From assembly GCA_963825415.1 (NCBI GenBank), contig CAWGTD010000009.1, positions 1-64,000 on the forward strand: 64,000 bases of DNA, read 5' to 3'. The notes beneath the pieces are model-generated. The model saw only the letters and a list, made by a program, of their open reading frames with translations, did no database searches and had not been told where the DNA came from. Origin of the DNA: BP-464 sp963825415 (GTDB lineage Bacteria > Actinomycetota > Thermoleophilia > Solirubrobacterales > Solirubrobacteraceae). This document shows positions 26,250 through 36,186 of this stretch, piece by piece. Every line of letters begins with the position of its first letter. Position 1 is the first letter of the stretch. A program made the position numbers and the translations under genes.

Positions 26250-29200
26250 CCGACCACGACTCTGTCTCCGGCTCGATGGAGTTCGCCCAGGCGGCCCAGG
26301 CGCTGGGGCTGCGGGCGATCCACGGGGCGGAGGTCTCGCTCGCCGACGGCCGGCATCTGACGCTGCTGGTCCGCGACGCGACCGGGTGGCGCAACCTCTG
26401 CCGCCTGTTGACCCGTGCGCATGCCCACACGCGCGTGTACGGGGAGGGGAACGCGCGGCGCGCACGCCGGATGAGCCGGGTGGTCGAGAAGCCGAGCGTC
26501 GCGCTCGAGACGGTGCTCGCCCACGCCGAGGGGCTCGTCTGCCTGAGCGGTTGTGCCGCCCACGGCGTGCGCGACGAGCCGACGATGCGTCGCCTGCTGG
26601 AGGCCTTCGGCCGCGAGCGCCTGCGGGTCGAGCTCCAGCGCCCGTTCGCGCGCCACGACCGCACGCTGAACCGGGGCTTGACCGCGCTCGCCAGGCGGCT
26701 CGGTGTGCGCTGCGTGGCGACCGGCGACGTCCACGCACACAGCCCAGAGCGCGCGCTGCTGCAGGACGTCTTCGTCGCGATCCGCGAGCACACGACGCTC
26801 GACGCCTCCGAGCCGCTGCGCCGTGGCAACCACAGCCATGTGCTCGCCGCGCCGCGAGCGATGGCTGCCCGCTTCTCCGACCACCCCGAGGCGGTTGCCG
26901 AGACGGCCAGGCTCGCCGAGACGCTGACCTTCGATCTGGCCGGCGACCTCGGCTACCGCTACCCCGGCGCCGAGGACGAGGGAGCCGCCGCCGAGCTGGC
27001 GCGCGTCTGCGCGCACGCCTTCGCCACGCGCTACCCGAGCGGGCACCGATTGCGCGACGAGGCGGCCGCGCGCCTCGATCAGGAGCTGGCGGTCATCGGA
27101 GGGCTGGGGTTGTCGGGCTTCTTCCTGCTGCACCGCGACCTGCTCGAGCTCGCCCGCGAGGTGGCGGCCGAGGTGCGCGACGGCGCCACGGCGCGCTCGC
27201 TGCTGCCGCCCGGCCGCGGGCGCGGCTCGTCGGTGTCGTCGATCGTCTGCTACCTCACCGGCCTCTCGCACGTCGACCCGGTGGCCAACGACCTGCTGCT
27301 CGGGCGCTTCCTCAACGAGGAGCTCACCGCGCTGCCGGACATCGACCTCGACTTCCCGCGCGACATCCGCGAGGTGCTGATCCCGCGCGTGCACGAGCGC
27401 TACGGCCGCGACCGTGCGGCGCTGGTCGCGGCGTTCCCGACCTACAAGGCGCGAGGGGCGATCCGCGAGATCGGCAAGGCGCTCGGCCTGCCGCCCGGGG
27501 AGATCGAGCGGGTGGCTCGCGGCTCGGAGGCCTTCGGCCAGCGGTCGGTCGGCAAGGACATCGACGTCGCGCTGGGCGAGAGCCGAAGGACCGGCCGCTG
27601 GGCATGGCTGGCCGAGCTGTCGGCGCAGGCGTACGGCCTGCCGCGCCATCTGTCCCAGCACCCCGGCGGGATGATCGTGGCCACCCGGCCGCTGGTCGAC
27701 TGCTGCCCGGTGGTGCCCGCCGCCATGGAGGGCCGGCAGATGGTCATGTGGGACAAGGACTCCTGCGGCGACGCGGGCTTTCTGAAGATCGACCTGCTCG
27801 GGCTGGGGATGCTCTCGGCGGTCGAACGCTGCGTCGAGCTGGTCGCGGCGCGCCGCGGCGAGCGGATCGACCTCTCGCGAATCCCGCTCGACGACCCGGC
27901 CACGTATGCGTCGATCCAGCGTGCGGAGACCACCGGCGTCTTCCAGATCGAGAGCCGGGCGCAGATGGGCTCGCTGCGGCGCACGCTGCCCCGGACGCTC
28001 TCCGACCTCACGATCCAGGTGGCGATCGTGCGGCCCGGGCCGATCGTGGGCGGCGCGGTGAACCCCTACATCGAGCGCAAGCAGCGCCTGCGCGAGGACC
28101 CGTCGTACGTGGTGCCCTACGACCACCCGAGCCTCGAGCCCGTCCTGCGCGAGACGCTGGGGACGATCATCTTCCAGGACCAGGTGATCGAGGTCGCCCG
28201 CGCGTTCGCCGGCTTCTCGCCGGGCCAGGCCGAGGGCCTGCGGCGGGCGATGTCGCGCAAGCGCTCCGAGGCGGCGATCCAGGCTCACCGGCAGGGCTTC
28301 GTCGAGGGTGCACTTGCCCTCCACGCCGACGTCGACGAGGCGCTGGCCGAGCGCGTCTGGACGATGGTCGCCGGCTTCTCGGGCTTCGGCTTCCCCAAGG
28401 CCCACGGCGCGGCCTTCGGCCTGCTGGCCTACCAGTCCGCCTGGCTGCGCGAGCACTACGGCCCGGAGTTCCTGTGCTCGCTGCTCGACGAGCAGCCGAT
28501 GGGCTTCTATCCGTCCGACGCGCTGATCCACGAGGCCCAGAGGCGGGGCATCGAGGTGCTGGCGCCGGACGTCAACGCCAGCGGGGTCGGGTGCACCGTC
28601 GGTGATGCTTCCGCGGCCGTCCGCCTCGGGCTCGGCTATGTCCTCGGCGTGCGCACCGACGAGGTCGCCGCGCTCGTCGCCGCACGCGAAGCCGGCGGGG
28701 CGTTCCGGTCGCTCGACGACCTCGCATCGCGAGCGGGGGCCGGGCGGGCGGCGTTGGAGCAGCTGGCGTGGTCGGGCGCGTGTGACGGGCTGGCGGCCGC
28801 CGACGCCGCGGTACCGCCCCGGGCCGCGCGGCGGGTGGCGCTCTGGCGGCTCGGGATCGCGGCTCCGCCGCGGCAGCTCGCCGAGGGCACGCAGCTCGCG
28901 TTGCCGCTCGACCTGCCCGCCGCGCCGAGGCTGCGGGCGCTGGATCGGTGGTCGGCGATGCTGGCCGACTACGCCACCACGACGGTGAGCATCGGCGACC
29001 ATCCCCTCGGGCTGCTGCGCGTAGAGCTCGATGGGGGAGGGGCGGTCTCGAGCGCGGACCTGGATCGGCTGCCCCACGGGGCGCACGTGCGAATCGGCGG
29101 CCTGGTGGTCGCTCGCCAGCGGCCGGGGACGGCGAACGGGGTCACGTTCATGCTGCTCGAGGACGAGCACGGGACGGTCAACCTGATCGTCCCGCCGAAG

Positions 29201-29464
29201 GTCTACGAGCGCGACCGGCTCGCAGTACGCGCCGAGCCGCTGGTGCTGGCCCACGGCCGGCTCGAGCGCTACGCCTCGGGCGGAGGGGCGATCAACATCC
29301 TGGTCTCCCGCGTGGTCTCCCTGGCCACGCCCGGCCGGGCGGCCGCGGTCACCGAGTTGGTGCCCGCCGAGCAGGAGCAGGTTGCTCCGGCTGCCACCGG
29401 GACCGAGGACTTCCGGGCCGTCGCGCCTCCCGCGATGAGCTTCGCGAGCGGCCGGCGGCGATGA
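26135..29464 (+). CDS. dnaE2: error-prone DNA polymerase DnaE2
   Basis: 1109 residues, C-family translesion polymerase of the SOS mutasome. The start MEYVELHCHSAYSFLDG is chosen because the LexA box ends 3 nt upstream and the sequence begins directly with the PHP domain motif. The palm active-site motif is PDIDLDF with Asp402 and Asp404. Further hallmarks are GRGRGSSVSS (about 362-371), MWDKDSCGDAGF, a helix-hairpin-helix region and a C-terminal OB domain (GGLVVARQRPGTANGVTFM). No imuA or extra polymerase lies nearby. It is transcribed from its own SOS promoter, perhaps also from imuB. Confidence 0.97.
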   Translation: MEYVELHCHSAYSFLDGASQPEELVAAAVERGHTTLALTDHDSVSGSMEFAQAAQALGLRAIHGAEVSLADGRHLTLLVRDATGWRNLCRLLTRAHAHTRVYGEGNARRARRMSRVVEKPSVALETVLAHAEGLVCLSGCAAHGVRDEPTMRRLLEAFGRERLRVELQRPFARHDRTLNRGLTALARRLGVRCVATGDVHAHSPERALLQDVFVAIREHTTLDASEPLRRGNHSHVLAAPRAMAARFSDHPEAVAETARLAETLTFDLAGDLGYRYPGAEDEGAAAELARVCAHAFATRYPSGHRLRDEAAARLDQELAVIGGLGLSGFFLLHRDLLELAREVAAEVRDGATARSLLPPGRGRGSSVSSIVCYLTGLSHVDPVANDLLLGRFLNEELTALPDIDLDFPRDIREVLIPRVHERYGRDRAALVAAFPTYKARGAIREIGKALGLPPGEIERVARGSEAFGQRSVGKDIDVALGESRRTGRWAWLAELSAQAYGLPRHLSQHPGGMIVATRPLVDCCPVVPAAMEGRQMVMWDKDSCGDAGFLKIDLLGLGMLSAVERCVELVAARRGERIDLSRIPLDDPATYASIQRAETTGVFQIESRAQMGSLRRTLPRTLSDLTIQVAIVRPGPIVGGAVNPYIERKQRLREDPSYVVPYDHPSLEPVLRETLGTIIFQDQVIEVARAFAGFSPGQAEGLRRAMSRKRSEAAIQAHRQGFVEGALALHADVDEALAERVWTMVAGFSGFGFPKAHGAAFGLLAYQSAWLREHYGPEFLCSLLDEQPMGFYPSDALIHEAQRRGIEVLAPDVNASGVGCTVGDASAAVRLGLGYVLGVRTDEVAALVAAREAGGAFRSLDDLASRAGAGRAALEQLAWSGACDGLAAADAAVPPRAARRVALWRLGIAAPPRQLAEGTQLALPLDLPAAPRLRALDRWSAMLADYATTTVSIGDHPLGLLRVELDGGGAVSSADLDRLPHGAHVRIGGLVVARQRPGTANGVTFMLLEDEHGTVNLIVPPKVYERDRLAVRAEPLVLAHGRLERYASGGGAINILVSRVVSLATPGRAAAVTELVPAEQEQVAPAATGTEDFRAVAPPAMSFASGRRR

Positions 29465-29502
29465 CCGCCGTCGCGGCCGACGCAAGGTAGGGTTCCCGCC
29501 CG

Positions 29503-29994
29503 ATGGTCGCCACCGTCGCCTTCGTCCTCGGCTTCGCCCTCATCGGCCTCGGCGTGCTGCTCGTCGCCATGCGCGGCGGCGCCCGGGGGGCACGCGAGGC
29601 GCTGCACACCCAGAGTGCGCGGGGCAGGACGGTCGCCGCGGGGATCATCGCCGGGATCGCGGTGGCGTTCGGCGTCGGCATCCCGGCCGCCGTGCTGGCG
29701 GGCAACTCGGACAACAACCAGGACGGCCCCGGCGGGGTCAACCTCAGCTCGGCACAGGCCGATGGCCGCAAGCTCTTCGCCGCCAACTGCTCGACCTGTC
29801 ACACGCTGCGCGGCGCCAACGCATCGGGTCGCGTGGGCCCCAATCTCGACACCCTGCGGCCCCCGAAGGCGCTGGTTCTCAACGCGATCGAGCAGGGTCG
29901 AGCGCGCGGCCAGGGCCAGATGCCGGCCCTGTTGCTGACCGGCAACGACGCCCGCGACGTCTCCGAATTCGTCGCCGCGGTCGCCGGCCGCTAG
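29503..29994 (+). CDS. membrane-anchored class I cytochrome c
   Basis: 163 residues. Two hydrophobic segments (1-24 and about 45-68) place the C-terminal domain outside the membrane. Haem is attached at Cys96/Cys99/His100 (NCSTCHTLRG), and GRVGPNLD and QMPALLLTG (axial Met) complete a compact cytochrome c domain. The first helix and second helix could make a hairpin anchor. It starts 38 nt after dnaE2 but with no functional link to DNA repair; an electron carrier for the respiratory chain is likely. Confidence 0.9.
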   Translation: MVATVAFVLGFALIGLGVLLVAMRGGARGAREALHTQSARGRTVAAGIIAGIAVAFGVGIPAAVLAGNSDNNQDGPGGVNLSSAQADGRKLFAANCSTCHTLRGANASGRVGPNLDTLRPPKALVLNAIEQGRARGQGQMPALLLTGNDARDVSEFVAAVAGR

Positions 29995-30091
29995 ATGCAC
30001 CTCCAAACCGTTTCTCGCTGAGAGCGGGATTGCGAGTTGCCATAACGATGTTCGATTTGCAGGGTTTTCCTTGCTTGCTAGCATGCCGCCC

Positions 30092-30208
30092 GTAGGTCGC
30101 TGAATCCCCACGCCGTGGGGAGCGGGGGACCCAAGGTGTGGGGCGAATCGCCATTTGGCGTAGCGCAGCTCTTTCAGCGCGAGCCCGTCAGCTAACCCCG
30201 TAAGCACA
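30092..30208 (+). promoter_or_regulatory. c-di-AMP (ydaO/yuaA) riboswitch
   Basis: Conserved blocks in order: GGTCGCTGAATCC, GCGGGGGACCCA, GGGGCGAATCGCC, GCGCAGCTCTTTCAGCGC and GAGCCCGTCAGCTAACCCCGTAAGC. This is the ydaO class, which turns genes off at high c-di-AMP in many bacteria. A TAGCAT sequence (30079-30084) is a candidate -10. The regulated gene begins at 30232. Outer limits are approximate. Confidence 0.95.
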
Positions 30209-30231
30209 TAGAAAGAGGAATCTCCGCCGCC

Positions 30232-30804
30232 ATGTCGCAGGTCGAGGCCCACGCCTGGTGGGCTGACGTAGAGCATCTCCGTGAGGCCGCCGAACGCCGG
30301 CAGGCCGCCGATGCCGAACGCCGTGCGACAGAGCGTCGGCCGGGCCGCTTCGACCGTGAGACCGCCCGCGCCCGCGCCCGCGCCGCCGACCGCGTGGTCG
30401 AGGCCGCTGGAGGCTCGGTCGACGAGCTCAGCGCGCGCCGCACGGTCGCCCTCGAGGAGACCCGGCCGCGGCCGCGCCGCCCGGTGCCGATCTGGCTGGC
30501 CGACGACGTCCTCGCCGATCCGGTCGCCGTCGCACGCGCACGTGCCGCCGCGCCGCGCCGCACCGTCGAGATCCGCGGCCAGGTCACCCTGGACTCCTCC
30601 GATCTTGCCCTCCCGGCGCCGCGCCGCCCCGCCGGGCAGCGCGATGCTCACGAGGTGGGCCTGCCGGCTCGCCGGCAGCGCGAGCGCGCCGGGCTCGCCG
30701 ACTCGTTCGCCTATCGCCCCGACCGGGTGGCCTTCTGGGCGTTCGCCCTCGGGCTGGTCCTCGTGCTCGTCGCCGCGACGAGCTCGCAGGCCGCCGGCTT
30801 CTAG
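30232..30804 (+). CDS. c-di-AMP riboswitch-controlled tail-anchored membrane protein
   Basis: 190 residues, ATG start with AGAGGA about 12 nt upstream. The body is Arg/Ala/Glu-rich (WWADVEHLREAAERRQAADAE, FDRETARARARAADRV) and probably helical and cytoplasmic. A single hydrophobic C-terminal helix (VAFWAFALGLVLVLVAATS) ends 6 residues before the stop, so it is tail-anchored. No enzymatic motif. In other actinobacteria ydaO elements precede cell-wall hydrolases such as Rpf; this target is different and unrecognised. A role in envelope or osmotic response is inferred from the switch only. Confidence 0.75.
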   Translation: MSQVEAHAWWADVEHLREAAERRQAADAERRATERRPGRFDRETARARARAADRVVEAAGGSVDELSARRTVALEETRPRPRRPVPIWLADDVLADPVAVARARAAAPRRTVEIRGQVTLDSSDLALPAPRRPAGQRDAHEVGLPARRQRERAGLADSFAYRPDRVAFWAFALGLVLVLVAATSSQAAGF

Positions 30805-30831
30805 CCACCCGCTCGCCCCGAGAACATCTAA

Positions 30832-30849
30832 ACCTGGTCTTCACCAGGT
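30832..30849 (+). terminator. stem-loop after riboswitch-controlled gene
   Basis: ACCTGGT pairs with ACCAGGT around a CTTC loop, 28 nt after the stop. Short stem and no long T-run, so this is a modest call. Confidence 0.5.
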
Positions 30850-30919
30850 ACTGAACCGTTCTTTATCCGCGTGCGTAGAAATGGTGTCGCACACCGTCGT
30901 CATGCGGCGGCTCCCTCCT

Positions 30920-30945
30920 AGACTTACTTGACGTAAGCGAAGTCT
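30920..30945. promoter_or_regulatory. operator-like nested inverted repeat upstream of AhpD-like/HxlR genes
   Basis: AGACTT (30920-30925) pairs with AAGTCT (30940-30945), and inside it CTTAC (30923-30927) pairs with GTAAG (30933-30937). The central TTGAC could be a -35 box. The HxlR-type regulator encoded two genes downstream is the obvious candidate ligand; autoregulation is inferred. Confidence 0.6.
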
Positions 30946-31002
30946 GGAAGGAAGCGCACGACGGGCGCGTCTCTCTCCTCAGAACCCTCCAGAAGGCCCC
31001 AC

Positions 31003-31566
31003 ATGAAGACCCAGATGAGCCGGTTCCAGATCCACGACGACCTGAGCGCGCCGGAGGCTTCGGTGCCGGTTCTTCGCGGCGCGATGGCCGGTGGCGGCCA
31101 GCTGCCGAACTTCCTGGGTGTGCTCGCCGGCTCTCCGGCCGCGCTGCGCGCCTACGCCCGCTTTCGCTCCGAGCTGCGCCAGGGCGAACTGCCCCGCGCC
31201 ACGCTCGAGCGGATCTCGCTCGGCATCTCCCATCACTACAGCTCGGCGCCGGGCATCGCGCTGCACAGCCGCACCGCGCGCCAGGAGGGGCTCGGGCTCG
31301 ACGAGGTCGCGCTCGCGCGCGAGTGGGACAGCAGCGATCCGCGCGAGCAGGTGCTGCTCACGCTGCTCAAGGAGCTGGTGGTCGGTCATCACGGCCCGCC
31401 GGCGCACCTGGTCGAGGAGGCCCGCGAGGCGGGCTGGACCGACGAGCAGGTGCTCGAGGCGATCGCGTTCGTGGCGATCGAGAGCTTCACCGCGATGGTG
31501 AACGTCGCCGGCGACGTGCCGGTCGACGGCTCCGTCGAGGAGTCGCGCACCCTCCGCGCGGCGTAG
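31003..31566 (+). CDS. carboxymuconolactone decarboxylase/AhpD-like protein lacking CxxC
   Basis: 187 residues, all helical. The CMD fold is suggested by NFLGVLAGSPAALRAYARFR, LERISLGISHHYSSAPGIALHSRTA and DEQVLEAIAFVAIESFTAMVN. The AhpD-type active site normally has CxxCxxxH; here the segment reads HHYSSAPGIALHS with no cysteine, so peroxidase activity of the usual kind is unlikely. A His-based or binding role is possible. It is followed 10 nt later by an HxlR regulator, a common pairing, and preceded by an inverted repeat at the promoter. Confidence 0.78.
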   Translation: MKTQMSRFQIHDDLSAPEASVPVLRGAMAGGGQLPNFLGVLAGSPAALRAYARFRSELRQGELPRATLERISLGISHHYSSAPGIALHSRTARQEGLGLDEVALAREWDSSDPREQVLLTLLKELVVGHHGPPAHLVEEAREAGWTDEQVLEAIAFVAIESFTAMVNVAGDVPVDGSVEESRTLRAA

Positions 31567-31576
31567 CCTGCGCCAC

Positions 31577-31879
31577 ATGGGCGAGGAGCCCTCCTGCTGC
31601 CCGCACTACCACGAAGCGGTTGAGCTGATCGGACGACGCTGGACCGGCGCGATCGTCGGCGTGCTGCTCGATGCCGAGCCGCTGCGCTTCAGCGAGATCG
31701 CCAACGCCGTCCCGGAGCTCAGCGACCGGCTGCTCTCCGAGCGCGTCAAGGAGCTCGAGGCCCGCGGGATCGTCGAGCGCTGCGCCGACGGCTACGCCCT
31801 CACCGATATGGGCCGTGGGCTCGGGCCGACGGTCCGCGAGCTGCGCTCGTGGGCGCAGTCCTGGCTGGCCTCCGCCTGA
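31577..31879 (+). CDS. HxlR-family winged-helix regulator
   Basis: 100 residues. The MarR-related HxlR fold is clear: HYHEAVELIGRRWTGAIVGVL, RFSEIANAVPELSDRLLSE (recognition helix) and RVKELEARGIVERCADGYAL (wing). The N-terminal CCPHY could sense redox or a metal, as some HxlR proteins use an N-terminal Cys. It is likely the local regulator of the upstream AhpD-like gene through the repeat at 30920-30945. The 3' end is 3 nt from the convergent YyaL-like gene. Confidence 0.92.
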   Translation: MGEEPSCCPHYHEAVELIGRRWTGAIVGVLLDAEPLRFSEIANAVPELSDRLLSERVKELEARGIVERCADGYALTDMGRGLGPTVRELRSWAQSWLASA

Positions 31880-31882
31880 CGC

Positions 31883-33850
<1,968 letters not shown>

Positions 33851-33856
33851 GGGGTC

Positions 33857-35728
33857 CTACGGTACCCGCGCCAACGGGCCGGGCACCCGCGCCCAGGCCG
33901 CTCCGCCGGGCCGCAGCACGTTGCTCGCCAGGGCGATCGCCACCCGCTTGCCGCCGAGCCTGCCGGTGACGGATCCGGCCTCGGTCACCGTCAGCGACCC
34001 GCGGGCCGCGGCGCGACCGGTCACGCGCAGCACGGACGTCCCGCGATCCGGCACGGTGCCGGAGATCGCAACGCCCGGGACGTAGCTCGCCGCGTGCAGG
34101 AGCAGCCCGCCGTCGACCGCGTCGGCGTAGCCGCCGCGAAGCCCGCCGATGCGGTTGGGCCGCCGGCCCTGGGCGAGCGCCACCCCGACCGATTCCAGGC
34201 GCAGGTCGCGCAGGGTCAGCCGCAGCGCCGTGAACGTGCGCCCGACGTTGCCCGGCAGGCCGGCGGTGCGCGGGACCCTCGCCAGGCGCGTCGGCGGCGG
34301 CGGGACGGGCGCGAAGGTCGGCGCCACCACGGGGCAGCGGCTCACCGGGCGGTCGGCGAAGAACGCCACGACCGCGTCGTGCGTGCACGAGGTGAGGTCC
34401 GACCCGAGCACCGAGTGGCCGGTCCGCGGGATCGTGACCACATCGGCGAGCAGCTTGGCCGCGACGCGTTGCGCGTCCTCGAGCGGCGTACGCAGGTCGC
34501 CGGCTCCGGAGAGGACGAGCGTCGGCACCAGTGGCGGGTCGCCGACGACGGCGGGCTGCGGAGACGCCGCCAGCCAAGCCACGCACAGCGGGATGAGCCC
34601 GGCGCCGACGGCGGTCGCACGGCTGAACGGTGCGACGGAGGCAGACGAAATCGCCTGCGCGGCCTGCGTTGCGTCGTCGACGCGCGCGTCGACCGAGGAC
34701 TCGGTCCGCGGCCAGGGCAGCGTGGCGTCCTCGCACGAGGTCGCGAAGAAGACGGCCGGGTTGACGTCCGCGGCGGGCGCCTGGTCGCCGATGCCCAGGC
34801 CCTCCGCACGCGCGCGCAGCCGCAGGATCGGGGTGGAGTCGCCGCTCAGCGCCGAGTGCACGGCGCCGGGCAGCTCGCTGCGCAACGCCGGGTTGAGGTC
34901 GCCCGCGAGCAGGACCTCGAACAGCCCGCTCTCGCTGAGCCGCTGCGTCCGGCGGCGACCGCGGCCGTCGACCACGCGCCCGCTCAGCGGCCGCTTGCGA
35001 ATGCGGGTGACGAGCTTGGCGAGGTCGCGGCGCGGCGACGTCGTGAACGTGCGGCAGCGCGAGCCGCACAGGTCGGCGAGCATCCGCGGGATCGCGTGGA
35101 AGCTCGAGCGCCGGAACGGGTCGGGGCCGTCGGTGGCGACGACCGAGTCGAGCACGAGGCGCTCGACGCGGTCAGGGTGCGCGGCGGCATACGCGAGCGC
35201 CACCTTGGTCCCGTACGACACGCCGTAGAGGACGAGGCGGTCGTAGCCGGCCTCGGCGCGCACGGCCTCGAGGTCCTGCACGGAGTCGGCCGTCCGGTAG
35301 AAGCCGCGCGCGGCCCCGAGCCGTTGGGCACAGCCGAGCACCGCCTGGGCGCCGGACTCGTCGAGCGACGGGCACGACAGCGGATCCGACGCACCGGTGC
35401 CGCGGGCGTCGAACACGAAGAAGTCACGCGTCGCGAGCGCGGGGCCGAGCGCCTCCGCGAAGTCGGATGCCAGCGGCGTACCGGACTGCCCCGGCCCGCC
35501 GGCGAGCGCGACGACCGCCGAGTTGGTCGGGTTCGAGCTCGCCCGCGCCCGGACGATCGCGAGGTTCACGGTGCCCGGCACCGCATGGGAACGGTCGAGC
35601 GGGACCTCGAGCCGCCCGCACTCGTAGCCCGCGACGGCGCACGGCGAGAACGCGATCGCGGCGCCCGCGCCGGCGGGGGCGGCGGCCGCGAACGCCAGCA
35701 CGAGTGGGACGGCCGCGGCCATGCGCAT
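33857..35728 (-). CDS. exported alpha/beta hydrolase, TAP-like
   Basis: 623 residues with a signal peptide (AAAVPLVLAFAAAAPAGAGA). Oxyanion region ALAGGPGQSGTPLA, nucleophile Ser in YGVSYGTK, a TAP-like C-terminal domain, and a catalytic His in TGHSVLGSDLTSC. This is the prolyl/tripeptidyl aminopeptidase arrangement, and it releases N-terminal peptides or cleaves esters outside the cell. The last 120 residues after the TAP domain are an extra beta-rich tail (GRLGGKRVAIALASN) not typical of the family. First gene of a two-gene unit, divergent from ridA with only 57 bp between. Confidence 0.88.
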   Translation of the reverse strand: MRMAAAVPLVLAFAAAAPAGAGAAIAFSPCAVAGYECGRLEVPLDRSHAVPGTVNLAIVRARASSNPTNSAVVALAGGPGQSGTPLASDFAEALGPALATRDFFVFDARGTGASDPLSCPSLDESGAQAVLGCAQRLGAARGFYRTADSVQDLEAVRAEAGYDRLVLYGVSYGTKVALAYAAAHPDRVERLVLDSVVATDGPDPFRRSSFHAIPRMLADLCGSRCRTFTTSPRRDLAKLVTRIRKRPLSGRVVDGRGRRRTQRLSESGLFEVLLAGDLNPALRSELPGAVHSALSGDSTPILRLRARAEGLGIGDQAPAADVNPAVFFATSCEDATLPWPRTESSVDARVDDATQAAQAISSASVAPFSRATAVGAGLIPLCVAWLAASPQPAVVGDPPLVPTLVLSGAGDLRTPLEDAQRVAAKLLADVVTIPRTGHSVLGSDLTSCTHDAVVAFFADRPVSRCPVVAPTFAPVPPPPTRLARVPRTAGLPGNVGRTFTALRLTLRDLRLESVGVALAQGRRPNRIGGLRGGYADAVDGGLLLHAASYVPGVAISGTVPDRGTSVLRVTGRAAARGSLTVTEAGSVTGRLGGKRVAIALASNVLRPGGAAWARVPGPLARVP

Positions 35729-35785
35729 GCGCTTAGCAACCTAGATCATTGACCTCGCGGCGCGGACGTCGCGTAGGCTCGCTGC

Positions 35786-36184
35786 ATGTCCGAGCAACGT
35801 CGAGCGATCACCGCCGAAGGGGCTCCGGCCGCGATCGGCCCGTACAGCCACGCTGTGGCCACCGGGGGGCTGCTGTTCTGCTCCGGCCAGGTCGCGCTGG
35901 ACCCGGCGAGCGGTGAGCTTGTCGGCGACACCGCCGGCGAGCAGGCGCGCCGCGCCCTGCAGAACCTCGAGGCCGTCTGCACGGCAGCCGGCACCGCGCT
36001 GGCCGAGGCGATCCGCGTCACCGTCTATTTGACCGACATGGGGACGTTCGCCGAGGTCAACGAGGTCTACGGGGGGTTCTTCTCCGGCGAGCCGCCCGCG
36101 CGGGTTGCGATCGGCGTGGCGGCGCTCCCCAAGGGCGCGGTCGTGGAAATCGACGCGGTCGTGGCGCTGACCGCACAGGGCTGA
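35786..36184 (+). CDS. ridA: RidA family enamine/imine deaminase
   Basis: 132 residues. RidA hydrolyses reactive 2-aminoacrylate and 2-aminocrotonate made by PLP dehydratases. Motifs: AIGPYSHAVATGGLLFCSGQ, RVTVYLTDMGTFAEVN, and the substrate-binding Arg in PPARVAIGVAALPKGAVVEID. The threonine dehydratase gene starts 3 nt after the stop, so producer and detoxifier of the enamine are co-transcribed. This supports true RidA rather than a distant Rid subgroup. Confidence 0.94.
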   Translation: MSEQRRAITAEGAPAAIGPYSHAVATGGLLFCSGQVALDPASGELVGDTAGEQARRALQNLEAVCTAAGTALAEAIRVTVYLTDMGTFAEVNEVYGGFFSGEPPARVAIGVAALPKGAVVEIDAVVALTAQG

Positions 36185-36186
36185 CC

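Noticed and set aside
25640..29485. A 1281-codon open frame on the minus strand across dnaE2
   Set aside because: It is the antisense shadow of a high-GC gene; low-complexity Arg/Gly/Leu/Ala content, no domains, and the plus strand holds an unmistakable DnaE2.
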